A stretch of 64,000 bases of DNA from Pedobacter quisquiliarum (GCF_014642175.1 NZ_BMIL01000006.1:246207-310206), one strand, 5' to 3'. Positions 1 through 8,918 are shown, counted from the first letter of the stretch. Notes: generated from the sequence alone by a model not told the origin. A program made the numbers and translations.

Positions 1-416
1 ACTTCATAGCGGGTTCTCAAGAACTTAACGTTTGCTTCACCCCAAACAAAGCTCATGTGCGGGATGCTGCGAATAAAGTTTTCTGGGGCATCAACCAATT
101 TGGATCGCACCAGGTACGACCAGAATTGTTTAGATACTTCAAAGGATTCGGCAATGGATACTGCTTTAGCAGTATCAACAGAGCCGTCAGGCTTTTGCGG
201 CGTGTAGTTCAACTCGCAAAATGCAGAGTGTCCGGTGCCAGCATTGTTCCATGCGTCAGAACTCTCAGCTGCAGCGACATCCAGTCTTTCAAAAATTTCA
301 ACCGTAATTCCTGGTTCAAGTTCTTTAAGCATTACACCTAAAGTTGCACTCATGATTCCGGCGCCGATTAATACAACATCTACAGTCTTATCAGATTTAT
401 TTTTAGTACGGGTCAC
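1..416 (-). CDS. mqo: Malate:quinone oxidoreductase, N-terminal part (cut by window edge)
   Basis: FAD-dependent membrane-associated enzyme that oxidises malate to oxaloacetate and passes electrons to quinone. The reverse strand reads an N-terminal dinucleotide-binding motif ([14 protein letters not shown]) and then the Mqo-typical stretches [10 protein letters not shown] and FLRTRYE. About 138 codons are present; the 3' part lies left of the window. I chose a GTG start at 416: an in-frame TAA lies just upstream, inside a TAAATTTG -7 box at 433-440, and no ATG lies between. The quinone-linked enzyme fits a respiratory bacterium with citrate synthase further along the window. Confidence 0.9.
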   Translation of the reverse strand, partial: MTRTKNKSDKTVDVVLIGAGIMSATLGVMLKELEPGITVEIFERLDVAAAESSDAWNNAGTGHSAFCELNYTPQKPDGSVDTAKAVSIAESFEVSKQFWSYLVRSKLVDAPENFIRSIPHMSFVWGEANVKFLRTRYE

Positions 417-432
417 AGTATTCTTTTTTGAG

Positions 433-440
433 CAAATTTA
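433..440 (-). promoter_or_regulatory. -7 promoter box of mqo
   Basis: Reverse strand reads TAAATTTG, an exact match to the Bacteroidota TAnnTTTG box, 16 nt before the GTG start. It also holds the in-frame stop that excludes a longer mqo reading frame. No clear -33 element was seen. Confidence 0.6.
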
Positions 441-609
441 CAATAAAAACCAGGCCACAAAAACCATTGCTATGTAATATTAGCTTTATCAAAGAATCAG
501 TTTACACATCTGTCACTTTTTACATTTATTTTGACACGAGCGTACAACATTTACCTTTTTAAGCTGTAATCTTGCAAATTCTTAGCTAAAATATTAAACG
601 ATTATAAGG

Positions 610-819
610 ATGGATGTAAAGGATAGCAATGGAAATCTCTTGAAAGACGGAGATTCAGTGATTTTAATTAAAAGCTTACCCGTAAAAGGTACTTCCATCA
701 CCTTGAAAAAAGGAATGGTGATTAAAAATATCCGACTAACAGAGGATGATGCTGAAGTGGAGTGCAAGGCGGAGAAGATGCGCGTAGTTTTAAAAACCGC
801 TTTCCTGAAAAAAGGCTAG
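610..819 (+). CDS. Short PhnA/YjdM-type domain protein
   Basis: A 69-residue protein matching the C-terminal domain of the PhnA (YjdM) family, with the typical pattern VKDSNGNLLKDGDSV, LIKSLPVKG and VIKNIRL. The N-terminal zinc ribbon of full-length PhnA is absent; such short forms are common. Despite the old name 'alkylphosphonate utilisation', a role in phosphonate breakdown is not established for this family and no phosphonate genes are nearby. It sits 3 nt upstream of the DUF5686 gene and may be co-transcribed with it. A near-match -7 box (TAATCTTG, 567-574) precedes it. Confidence 0.75.
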   Translation: MDVKDSNGNLLKDGDSVILIKSLPVKGTSITLKKGMVIKNIRLTEDDAEVECKAEKMRVVLKTAFLKKG

Positions 820-822
820 TTA

Positions 823-3372
823 ATGTTTCATTTTCCCATTAGGACTTCATGCCTGCTGGCACTATTGATATGCTTATGTTGTAGTAGCATCTATGGGCAA
901 GTAACTATGGTCAGCGGCAAGGTAAAAGATGCTTCTACGGGGAGAGCCATGCCTGCAGTAACGGTCATATTTCCAGGCAGCTCCATATCAACAAAAACAA
1001 ATGCACAGGGTGATTTTGAGTTAAAAAGCACTGCACCTCAGCATAAACTGCAGCTTAACTACATTGGCTTTAAGTCGTTAGTAATCAACATCAAATCCGG
1101 GCAAGCTCAGCAGCTTGATCTTGAATTATCGGAAGACACGCAACGGCTGAACGAAGTTAACATTACCACGGCCAAACATGGCAAATACCGCAACAAAGAC
1201 AATCCTGCAGTAGCGTTGATTCGCAAGGTTATTGACCATAAGGCTCAGAACCAGATGGGAAATTATCCGGAACTTAGCTTTAAACAGTACGACAGATTAC
1301 AGGTTTCCCTCAACAACCTTAAAGAGAACTTCCCGAAAAAAAAGCTGTTCAGAAACCACCAGTATCTGTTTCAGAAGCAGGATTCAAACAGAATCGGCGG
1401 TAAGTTGTTGCTTCCGGTCTACCTGCAGGAGAAACTTGTTCAGAAGTACCAAACCAAAAATCCAGATCAGGAGAAAACAATTTTGCTGGCAAACAAGCAG
1501 GTGAAATTTGATAGTCTGGTTATTGATAATCAGGGTTTGGCAGTATACCTGGAAAGGATGTACGAAGATGTGGATATATACGATAACAATGTGCTCATCG
1601 CAACCACGCAGTTCCTGAGCCCTATTGCATCGCTTGCCCCTACTTTCTACAAGTACTTTATATCTGACACCATAAAAACTTCTGATACAAGGCTTATCGA
1701 GTTATCATTCATGCCCAGAAACCCGGCAGACCTGTTACTGGAGGGTAAATTATATATCGCCGATGACGGGAGCTTCGCGGTAAAAAGAGTATTCTTGACA
1801 GCCAGCAACCGTGCGAACCTTAATTTTGTTCGTGGCGTTGAGGTTAAACAGGAATTTAGTCAATTACCCAACAAGCGATATTACTTACATAAGAGCAATA
1901 TCGTCCTCGATTTCAGTATTTCGAAAGAGAAAGGCAGAGGCTTCACGGGCGAGCGTAGTCAGGTTATTGACCAGGTAGAAACCCAAATCCAAGATCCGGA
2001 TCAAATATTTGCAGGCAAGAAGCAATTGGTCGCTGAGGGCGCGTTTAATCGTTCCGCCAGCTACTGGTCGGCGCACAGACTAGAGCAGGTGTCAGATTCT
2101 ACTTTAAAAATCTACGAAAACATTGATTCTTTAACCAAGGGTAAGACATTCAAGCGAGCGATGGCTGTTGCAGGCATCTTGTTCAATGGCTACTATAATG
2201 CCGGACCTGTTGAGGTTGGCCCATTTTACACCTTCTATACCTTCAACAGTTTAGAGGGACTAAAACTCCGTTTAGGTGGACGTACGACTACTGCATTCAG
2301 TACCAGGTATTATTTGGAAGGCTATGTAGGATACGGGTTCAAAGATGAACGTTGGAAAGGCCTCGCAAGTGTTGCCTATGCCTTAAATAACAAATCAATT
2401 TACACCTACCCACAAAGCTTCTTACGGGCCAGTGTGCAGCGCGACACCTATGCGCCCGGTCAGGAACTAAGAGGCAACACCGAAGATGATTTCATTTCCT
2501 CTTTCAGGCGGGGCGTTAACAATCGCTTTCTTTACAATGACTTTTACAAATTTGAATATGTGCAAGAGTTTGAAAATCGCTTGTCGTTCAATTTAGGTTT
2601 CAGACGGTGGACCCAAAGACCGGCACTAGCACTCGACTATTACGATGGCCTTGGCATCGATAAAGATGCAATTACCAGTTCAGAAATTAACCTTTCCATA
2701 CGCTATGCACCTCAGGAAAAATTCTACCAGGGGAAACGAAGCCGCGTTGCGGTGAACAATAGATTTCCGATTTTTAACTTTCGTTATGCAGCCGGTATAA
2801 AAGGACTTGCTGGCGGCGAGTATGATTATCACAACCTCTATGGTAGCGTCAATAAGCGCTTCTATTTGTCGCAGCTCGGCATTACAGACTTCAAAGTAGA
2901 GGGCGGTTATATCTTCAATAAACTACCCTACCCGCTACTTGCCATTCATAAAGCGAATCAAAGTTATGCTTATCAGATCAATGCCTTCAACATGATGAAC
3001 TTTCTTGAGTTCGTAAGCGATCACTACGCGAGCATCAATGTTGACCATGGCTTTGGTGGATTCTTCCTGAATAAACTGCCCTTGCTAAAACGACTCAAGT
3101 TACGGGAACACGCATCCTTGAAGGCGATATATGGTGGCGTGAGAGCAGAAAACAATCCGGACCTGGATCCTACCTTAATGCAATTCCAGACGAATGCGGC
3201 CGGCCTGCGCACAACCTACACTTTTGATCGTGTGCCATACGTTGAAGGGAGTATCGGTTTGAGCAATGTTTTCAAATTCTTACGCTTAGATCTGGTAAGA
3301 AGATTCAATTACCTGAACCATCCCGATGTGCCCAAATGGGGACTACGCGCAAAGTTTAAGGTAGATCTTTAA
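823..3372 (+). CDS. DUF5686 outer-membrane protein with carboxypeptidase-regulatory-like domain
   Basis: 849 residues. An N-terminal signal peptide (hydrophobic LLALLICLCCSSIYG) is followed at about residues 26-110 by a carboxypeptidase-regulatory-like beta-sandwich (VSGKVKDASTGRAMPAVTV ... GDFELKS), as in TonB-dependent transporters. The remainder is a long DUF5686-type region rich in aromatic and alternating residues, consistent with an outer-membrane beta-barrel. No TonB plug domain is evident, so I do not call it a SusC-type transporter. Such proteins are widespread in Bacteroidota with no assigned substrate. The gene follows the PhnA-like gene with 3 nt spacing and converges on the PAP2 gene. 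Confidence 0.85.
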   Translation: MFHFPIRTSCLLALLICLCCSSIYGQVTMVSGKVKDASTGRAMPAVTVIFPGSSISTKTNAQGDFELKSTAPQHKLQLNYIGFKSLVINIKSGQAQQLDLELSEDTQRLNEVNITTAKHGKYRNKDNPAVALIRKVIDHKAQNQMGNYPELSFKQYDRLQVSLNNLKENFPKKKLFRNHQYLFQKQDSNRIGGKLLLPVYLQEKLVQKYQTKNPDQEKTILLANKQVKFDSLVIDNQGLAVYLERMYEDVDIYDNNVLIATTQFLSPIASLAPTFYKYFISDTIKTSDTRLIELSFMPRNPADLLLEGKLYIADDGSFAVKRVFLTASNRANLNFVRGVEVKQEFSQLPNKRYYLHKSNIVLDFSISKEKGRGFTGERSQVIDQVETQIQDPDQIFAGKKQLVAEGAFNRSASYWSAHRLEQVSDSTLKIYENIDSLTKGKTFKRAMAVAGILFNGYYNAGPVEVGPFYTFYTFNSLEGLKLRLGGRTTTAFSTRYYLEGYVGYGFKDERWKGLASVAYALNNKSIYTYPQSFLRASVQRDTYAPGQELRGNTEDDFISSFRRGVNNRFLYNDFYKFEYVQEFENRLSFNLGFRRWTQRPALALDYYDGLGIDKDAITSSEINLSIRYAPQEKFYQGKRSRVAVNNRFPIFNFRYAAGIKGLAGGEYDYHNLYGSVNKRFYLSQLGITDFKVEGGYIFNKLPYPLLAIHKANQSYAYQINAFNMMNFLEFVSDHYASINVDHGFGGFFLNKLPLLKRLKLREHASLKAIYGGVRAENNPDLDPTLMQFQTNAAGLRTTYTFDRVPYVEGSIGLSNVFKFLRLDLVRRFNYLNHPDVPKWGLRAKFKVDL

Positions 3373-3374
3373 CG

Positions 3375-3995
3375 TTAAATTTTCGAAATGCGCTTGCCCA
3401 GCATCCCGAACAGATAGCTGAATACTGGAGCTGCAATGATATCTGCTGTATAATGAACGCGCTGAATCATTAATAAAACAGCCAGGATAGCAGTTGCAAT
3501 AAAGGCAAGGTACTTCTCGAGAGGCTTCTCCAGACAGAGTGCAATAAGAAATAGCGTGGCGGTATGGCCGGAAAAGAATAAATCTTTCGTAATGATCTCG
3601 GTACCATAGAAAAATACCGAAAACGGATCTTCCAGATGCAAGATACCTGCCGGAGCTTCCAGTGGAATGAGATAGATGGTGATCATCCGGCCCATGCACA
3701 AGAAAATATATGCCCAAAGCGCAGTAATGCAGAAAGCAGTTTTTTCAACCATTCGCCAAATCATCAATGCCATAAAAGGATATAGCATGAGGAAGATATA
3801 GGAAGACACATTTACTGCGGGAAGTTCGTTTAGCAACCAATCGTTCAGCAGCACACCTTCCCTTGACTGAATGTATAAGAAGTAGTCTGGTGCAAACACC
3901 AATATGCCAAGGAGGATAATTAGGCCTGTTACAAGTTTAAGTCGAAAGGCGGGATATTCCCAGGCACGCTGCCAGGAAATGGAGTCGTATTGCAT
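3375..3995 (-). CDS. PAP2-type membrane phosphatase, sphingomyelin-synthase-like
   Basis: 206 residues with about five or six predicted membrane helices. The motif set is that of the PAP2_C/sphingomyelin synthase branch rather than classical PAP2: GRMITIYLIPLEAP at about 102-115, KDLFFSGHT at 137-145 and RVHYTAD at 179-185, giving a likely His144/His181/Asp185 catalytic triad. Family members move phospho-head groups onto ceramide or act as lipid phosphatases. Sphingobacteriaceae make sphingolipids, so a role in sphingolipid head-group transfer is possible but inferred only from motifs. Its stop lies 2 nt from that of the convergent DUF5686 gene. A TATATTTG box lies at 4022-4029. Confidence 0.75.
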   Translation of the reverse strand: MQYDSISWQRAWEYPAFRLKLVTGLIILLGILVFAPDYFLYIQSREGVLLNDWLLNELPAVNVSSYIFLMLYPFMALMIWRMVEKTAFCITALWAYIFLCMGRMITIYLIPLEAPAGILHLEDPFSVFFYGTEIITKDLFFSGHTATLFLIALCLEKPLEKYLAFIATAILAVLLMIQRVHYTADIIAAPVFSYLFGMLGKRISKI

Positions 3996-4021
3996 TAATT
4001 CTTTGGTATAAATTCAGGCAG

Positions 4022-4029
4022 CAAATATA
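4022..4029 (-). promoter_or_regulatory. -7 promoter box of the PAP2-like gene
   Basis: Reverse strand reads TATATTTG, 26 nt before the ATG at 3995. Confidence 0.5.
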
Positions 4030-4172
4030 GGCTTTGCGCCGTAGGTTTAAACCTCAAGGTTAGTTTCATTTTCGCTATTCTGAAACTAACATGGCCTGGA
4101 GCCCCACTAAACAATACGCTACCCGCCTTGTTAATGATATTAAAACCTGAACATTATTCAAATTTAGAACCT

Positions 4173-4385
4173 ATGGAAAACAATCAGAATAACGACCCAG
4201 CAAGAACCGAAGAAGGTAAACCCGTAACAGAAGGTGCAGATCAGGCGTTAAAGCAAGCGGATAACGCGGACGACACAATTGGGGATGTACATCCCACGGA
4301 AAGAAGTGAAACCTTTCAGGAGGAAATGAATGCAGAGCAGGAAAACCAATCTGATTCGAGCAAAATATCCGGGGAGAACCTGTAG
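4173..4385 (+). CDS. Small acidic hydrophilic protein, unknown
   Basis: 70 residues from the ATG at 4173 (MENNQNNDPARTEEG). Upstream TTG (4128) and ATG (4134) codons are in frame but would add a hydrophobic stretch atypical for the rest. The protein is rich in Glu, Asp, Asn and Gln, has no hydrophobic core or Cys, and is probably disordered. No family was recognised. Coding support is only the open frame and the biased, uniform hydrophilic composition, so it could be spurious. Confidence 0.45.
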   Translation: MENNQNNDPARTEEGKPVTEGADQALKQADNADDTIGDVHPTERSETFQEEMNAEQENQSDSSKISGENL

Positions 4386-4837
4386 TACTCAACGGTTTAA
4401 GACCTCATTCACGACATAGCAATATGGCGTTTTTTTGTTTAGAAAGGGCTATAAATAAAGAAAGGGTTGCTCCATCCAGACGCATCCCTTTTCTAACCAA
4501 ATATAAACCTGTATGAACGGGTTTTCTCTTAAATCCTGAAGATGTTCATCAAGGTGACATCATGCAGGTGTGTAATTTCAATTCAATAGGCGGTTAACCG
4601 CTTTGTTGATACAAATATATAACCTTTTTTCTTAGTGTACAAATTACACTAAGAAAAAAAAATAAAAATTTCTTTGGTGCGCCATCACACGCTGCATCAA
4701 TCGTGTATCATTCCCATGATTTAACCTTTTTTAACGTTGCTTGTAGGCAAAAAAGTAAATATTTGCATGTAGCGTAAAACAGGCTTCGCTCGTTTTAAGC
4801 ACAGTTGTCTAACAATAAATTAAAACCGAAACAGTAA
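4386..4837. other. 452-bp intergenic stretch with several palindromes
   Basis: No gene was found. It holds an imperfect hairpin at about 4461-4491 (AAAGGG/CCCTTT arms), a perfect 12-bp palindrome GCGGTTAACCGC at 4590-4601, and a long perfect inverted repeat at 4624-4660 listed separately. The part just before the lipoprotein gene is AT-rich and has a near-match -7 box (AATATTTG, about 4758-4765), a plausible promoter for it. Confidence 0.5.
4624..4660. repeat. 15-bp perfect inverted repeat with 5-nt loop
   Basis: Arms 4625-4639 and 4645-4659 are exact reverse complements: a T-run plus CTTAGTGTA pairs with TACACTAAG plus an A-run, around the loop CAAAT. The T-run and A-run flanks would make it a symmetric terminator-like hairpin, but the core CTTAGTGT/ACACTAAG is AT-rich and it stands about 240 bp from the nearest upstream stop. 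It may instead be an operator or a relic of a small mobile element. Confidence 0.7.
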
Positions 4838-5560
4838 ATGAAAATCTTTACCAGCATCTATTCAAGCAAAATTACCCGCATTGCAGCTGCCCTGCTTTTA
4901 ACCGCCTCCGCTTTAACATTCAGTTCCTGTTCGAAAGATGAAATGGAAACAACCTCGATTTCAGGATTAATGGTCGTAAATGCCTCACCGAGCTACGGTA
5001 CCTACAATGTGTACATCAATAATATCGTATCTCCAGTGAACACGAAAGGTGCACTACCTTTTATGGGTACCACCGCGCCCTATATCAACATTACGCCAGG
5101 TGCCAACATTTTAAAATTCACCACTGCCAGTAATACGGAGAGCGTGTACACAGAAACGACAAACCTTGATAAGGATAAAGCATATTCTTATTACCTGATT
5201 AATGATCGCCCAAACCTTTCCGGATTACTTGTGCAGGATGATTTATCATTAACATCTGCAGAGAAAGCATTTGTACGTTTCATCAACCTGTCTCCCGATG
5301 CAGGATCCTTAGACCTGGCTATAAGTGGTGGAGCAGTGCTGGTTGGAGACAAAGCATTTAAATCTGCCAGTGACTTCATCAGTGCTGATGCAAAACCTTA
5401 CACGCTTGAGCTTAAAAGCAAGCAGAGTGGAGCTGTACTGGCAACCATTAAAGATGTGACGCTAACTGCCGGCAAGATGTATACGGTTGTTGCTGGAGGT
5501 TTTACCACACCAGGCGAACTTCAACAACCTTTGAGAATAGAAGTGATTACAAACCGATAG
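4838..5560 (+). CDS. DUF4397 surface lipoprotein
   Basis: 240 residues. The N-terminus is a lipoprotein signal peptide (ALLLTASALTFSSC) with the acylated Cys at residue 31. The residues after it (C-S-K-D-E-M-E) resemble the acidic/Lys lipoprotein export signal that sends Bacteroidota lipoproteins to the cell surface. The mature part matches DUF4397, a beta-rich repeat domain: VVNASPSYGTYNVYIN, a second copy FINLSPDAGSLDLAI, and a closing MYTVVAGG. Function is unknown; surface exposure is inferred from the signal only. Confidence 0.8.
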   Translation: MKIFTSIYSSKITRIAAALLLTASALTFSSCSKDEMETTSISGLMVVNASPSYGTYNVYINNIVSPVNTKGALPFMGTTAPYINITPGANILKFTTASNTESVYTETTNLDKDKAYSYYLINDRPNLSGLLVQDDLSLTSAEKAFVRFINLSPDAGSLDLAISGGAVLVGDKAFKSASDFISADAKPYTLELKSKQSGAVLATIKDVTLTAGKMYTVVAGGFTTPGELQQPLRIEVITNR

Positions 5561-5567
5561 GATATAC

Positions 5568-5688
5568 ATTGACTAGGATGTTGATCCGGTGTCAATGCGG
5601 GGTACATACGGGGTTAACCCGGCCAAAGGCCGGATGAACGCCGTATAGACGCCGTATTGATACCGCATCGACACCAGGTTGACGCCCT
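5568..5688. repeat. Degenerate 11-bp tandem repeat (about 11 units)
   Basis: The spacer after the lipoprotein gene can be cut into eleven consecutive 11-mers from 5568 to 5688, for example TGTTGATCCGG, GGTTAACCCGG, ATGAACGCCGT, ATAGACGCCGT and ATTGATACCGC. The loose consensus is nTTGACnCCGG/T. The left units end in CGG and the right ones in CGT or similar, and the centre (CCGGCC AAA GGCCGG, 5620-5634) is a perfect stem, so the array can also fold as a long imperfect hairpin. It is markedly more GC-rich than neighbouring spacers. It lies between the lipoprotein gene and the convergent prolyl oligopeptidase gene, where a terminator would be expected. Confidence 0.75.
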
Positions 5689-5694
5689 AGCTGG

Positions 5695-7743
5695 TTATAA
5701 CCAGTGTAGTCCCATGACCTGAAACATAAAGGCCCATTTGTCTGCAATTTCCCCAATAACTTTGTCCGTGGGTTTTCCTGCCCCATGACCGGCATTGGTC
5801 TCTATCCGAATTAACACAGGAGCCTCCCCTGTCTGCACCTGCTGCAGACGCGCTATAAATTTGAAGCTGTGTGCTGGTACAACACGATCGTCATGGTCAC
5901 CAGTGGTAACCAGGGTTGCCGGATATTTAACTCCCGATTTTAACGCGTGTAATGGGCTATACTGATAAAGGTACCCGAACATTTCTGGAGAATCGTCGGC
6001 TGTGCCATAATCAAAGCTCCAGCCTGCGCCAGCAGTAAATTGATGATACCGCAACATATCCAGTACACCTACCGCCGGTAGTGCCACCTTAAACAGTTCC
6101 GGACGTTGTGCCATGGTTGCCCCAACAAGTAGTCCGCCGTTAGAACCCCCCATACTTGCCAGGTAAGCTGAAGAAGTATACTTTTCGCTGATCAGGTATT
6201 CTGCGGCAGCAATGTAGTCGTCAAAGACATTCTGCTTGTTCATCTTCGTACCTGCAAGATGCCATTCTGCGCCATATTCTCCACCACCACGAAGGTTAGC
6301 AACGGCATATACGGCCCCTTGTTCTAGAAGGACAACTGCAGAATTGCTGAAAGCTGGTGTAAGGTTGACATTGAAACCGCCATAGCCATACAGAACGGTT
6401 GGATTTTTTCCGTTCAGCTCCAGACCTTTTTTATGGGTGATGATCATCGGTACACGGGTACCATCCTTCGAGGTATAGAAAACCTGATTAGAAACGTAAG
6501 CCTCCGGGCTGAAATCAACCCCGGATTTACGGTAGATCGTTGATGTTCCATTCGCAATAGCATAGCAGAATATGGTTGCCGGATAGATATACGACGTAAA
6601 CGTGTAGTAGATCGTTGTTTCCTCCTGCTTGCCATGGAAACCAATTGCGGTACCAGGGCCGGGAAGTTCAATTTCCCTTTCCTTTGATCCATTTAGGTTA
6701 TACTGCCAGACCATTGATACGGCATCTTTCAGGTAGTTTGCAAACAACTTACCCCCTGCGGTACCCGGTGTTAAAACATTGTTGGTTTCAGGAATAAGAT
6801 CCGTCCAGAATGGTGGCGTCGGTGTTTCCACATTCACAACAACGACACGGCCATTCGGGGCATCAAGGTCGGTGTAGATGTAAAGCTTAGCATCGTCATG
6901 CAGGAGGACTTCATGATTTTTATCGAAATTGTCGACAATGGTTAAGATTGGAGCATTTTCTAAGTGAAGGTCCTTGATGTACAATTCATTGCCGGATGTC
7001 GAATTTGCAGCAGAGATGACCAGATATCGCTCGTCTTCCGTCAAACCAGCATTAATGTACCTCCTGGAGACTTCAGAGCCGAAAACCACCTGATCTTCTG
7101 ACTGTTTTTCTCCTAATCTGTGAAAGTAAAGCTTATGCTGCTCGGTTTTGGCCGACAAAGCAGAGGTACCCTGCTTCTGTTCGTACGTGCTATAGTAAAA
7201 CCCAGTATTGCCTTGCCAGGCGATTCCTGAGAATTTAACATCATGAATAACTTCCCAAAGCTGCTTTTTTGATTCCGTGTCAACGACAACAACATCTGTC
7301 CAGTCCGACCCCCCTTTTGAGATTTGGTAAGCAGCCAAAGAACCATCTTTGGAGAAACTTATACCTGCTAAGGAATTGCTGCCATCAGCAGAGAAAGTAT
7401 TAGGATCCAGGAATATTTCAGCTTCTTCATCTTCAGATTTTTGCCTGTACAATATACTTTGGTTCTGTAAACCGGAGTTCTTGTAGAAGTAAGTGTAACG
7501 CCCCTCTTTGAAGGGTTGGGAAAACTTCTCATAGTCCATCAACTTCTGTAAGCGTTGTCGAATAGCCGCTCTAAATGGGATTTTTTCCAGGTATTCGTTG
7601 GTACATTTATTTTGTTCAATTACCCAGGCTTTAGTATCATCTGCACGATCATCTTCAAGCCATCTAAATGGGTCGTTTACTATTGTACCGAAGTAATTAT
7701 CCTGTACATCAACTTCTTTGGTTAATGGGTATTTCATAAGCAT
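5695..7743 (-). CDS. Prolyl oligopeptidase (S9A serine peptidase)
   Basis: 682 residues, the usual length. It hydrolyses peptide bonds after proline in short peptides. The N-terminus (YPLTKEVDVQDNYFGTIVNDPFRWLEDD) is the classic S9A start, followed by a seven-bladed propeller and a C-terminal alpha/beta-hydrolase domain. Catalytic residues are visible: Ser in SMGGSNGGLL, Asp in GDHDDRVVP and His653 in NAGHGAG. No clear signal peptide, so cytoplasmic or periplasmic location is open. Two near-adjacent ATGs (7743 and 7737) are possible starts. It follows the MFS gene by 26 nt on the same strand and is probably co-transcribed, which would suit peptide or amino-acid handling. Confidence 0.93.
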   Translation of the reverse strand: MLMKYPLTKEVDVQDNYFGTIVNDPFRWLEDDRADDTKAWVIEQNKCTNEYLEKIPFRAAIRQRLQKLMDYEKFSQPFKEGRYTYFYKNSGLQNQSILYRQKSEDEEAEIFLDPNTFSADGSNSLAGISFSKDGSLAAYQISKGGSDWTDVVVVDTESKKQLWEVIHDVKFSGIAWQGNTGFYYSTYEQKQGTSALSAKTEQHKLYFHRLGEKQSEDQVVFGSEVSRRYINAGLTEDERYLVISAANSTSGNELYIKDLHLENAPILTIVDNFDKNHEVLLHDDAKLYIYTDLDAPNGRVVVVNVETPTPPFWTDLIPETNNVLTPGTAGGKLFANYLKDAVSMVWQYNLNGSKEREIELPGPGTAIGFHGKQEETTIYYTFTSYIYPATIFCYAIANGTSTIYRKSGVDFSPEAYVSNQVFYTSKDGTRVPMIITHKKGLELNGKNPTVLYGYGGFNVNLTPAFSNSAVVLLEQGAVYAVANLRGGGEYGAEWHLAGTKMNKQNVFDDYIAAAEYLISEKYTSSAYLASMGGSNGGLLVGATMAQRPELFKVALPAVGVLDMLRYHQFTAGAGWSFDYGTADDSPEMFGYLYQYSPLHALKSGVKYPATLVTTGDHDDRVVPAHSFKFIARLQQVQTGEAPVLIRIETNAGHGAGKPTDKVIGEIADKWAFMFQVMGLHWL

Positions 7744-7769
7744 TTAGGGTATTGGTCTTGAAATTAAAA

Positions 7770-8918
7770 CTAGGCTGCTTCGAGCGTTTTCTTATGGATA
7801 AAGAACATTCGGGATACCGGAATCAGCATCAAGCCACAAAGTCCAAATATCACAAACGACACTCGAAGGTTAAACGCATGCGCCAGATAGCCAATTAAGG
7901 GTGGGCCAAGCAGCATTCCGGTGATGGAGTAAGTGGCGATGATGGATACCGCCATGCCTGGTGAGTACTTGTGAGAGGCTCCTGCCAGTGCATAAGACAT
8001 CGGAATAACGGCGGCAGTTCCAAAGCCCACCAGAGAAAAGCCAATCATGGCGGTCCAAAACGTTGGGACAATGATGGCCATGGCAATACCTGCAACAATA
8101 CAGGTGGCACTCATGATATAGGTATTTGGCATCCCGATTACCGCAATGATTTTGTCTGATAAAAATCTGGAAGCGGCCATGAACGTCATAAAAATCAGAT
8201 AGCCGTAGGTGAATATCTCTACGTTAAGCACCTGTTGGAAGTAGATTCCACTCCAGTCGAACATGCCTCCTTCGCAAATCGCCGATAAGAAAGCGACAAC
8301 ACCCAGGTAAAAAATATAAGGATCGGGTTTGCCGAGGATGATCTTATTGCCTTTCTCGGCTTTATCATTCTTCAACAAGTACTTGTAGGAGAAAACAGTC
8401 AGGACCAATGCAACAGCACCAACCATGATGAAGTGTGACTGAATGGAGATGCCCCAATTGAGCATCAAAGTGGAAAATAGTATTCCGAAAATGCCTCCCG
8501 TGCTCCAGAAACCATGGAACGAGCCCATGATCTTACGCTCATAGAATTTCTGCAAGGAAATGGCCTGTGTGTTTACCGAGATGTTATATATTCTGGTTGT
8601 AAAAGAAAATAGCAACACGGCAATAACCAGCGTGACAACGTTATGGGAAAAGCCAATGAGTGCCAGGGCAAAAGTATTTAGCGCGAAGCCAATAATCAGT
8701 GGCACCCTACTGTTGTATTTAGAGACCAACCAGCCAGAGATGGGCAGTCCCAGCAAAGATCCTATCGGCATGGCAAGCAATATGGAACCGAGTTCGGCAT
8801 CATTGAAATCGAAAGCCATCTTTATCGTAGGTATCCGCGACGCCCATGTAGAGAAACTAAAACCAGAGAGAAAAAAGAACAAGCTGAGGAAGATACGCTG
8901 GGTATTTTTGGAAATCAT
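7770..8918 (-). CDS. Major facilitator superfamily transporter
   Basis: 382 residues with about 12 hydrophobic helices and MFS features near the N-terminus (SGFSFSTWASRIPTIK, then the loop after helix 2, GWLVSKYNSR). The pattern resembles the YbjJ-like/fucose-permease-like MFS group in which the first helix carries SRIP. The substrate cannot be read from sequence. Its -7 box lies only 4 nt before the ATG, so the mRNA may be leaderless. The prolyl oligopeptidase gene follows in the same direction. Confidence 0.85.
   Translation of the reverse strand: MISKNTQRIFLSLFFFLSGFSFSTWASRIPTIKMAFDFNDAELGSILLAMPIGSLLGLPISGWLVSKYNSRVPLIIGFALNTFALALIGFSHNVVTLVIAVLLFSFTTRIYNISVNTQAISLQKFYERKIMGSFHGFWSTGGIFGILFSTLMLNWGISIQSHFIMVGAVALVLTVFSYKYLLKNDKAEKGNKIILGKPDPYIFYLGVVAFLSAICEGGMFDWSGIYFQQVLNVEIFTYGYLIFMTFMAASRFLSDKIIAVIGMPNTYIMSATCIVAGIAMAIIVPTFWTAMIGFSLVGFGTAAVIPMSYALAGASHKYSPGMAVSIIATYSITGMLLGPPLIGYLAHAFNLRVSFVIFGLCGLMLIPVSRMFFIHKKTLEAA

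Noticed and set aside
57..477. Two plus-strand reading frames (94 and 80 codons) near the left edge
   Set aside because: They are shadows of mqo on the other strand, whose reading matches the family.
5592..5795. 67-codon minus-strand reading frame over the 11-bp repeat
   Set aside because: It is produced by the repeat and overlaps the peptidase 3' end; no start-proximal signal or family.
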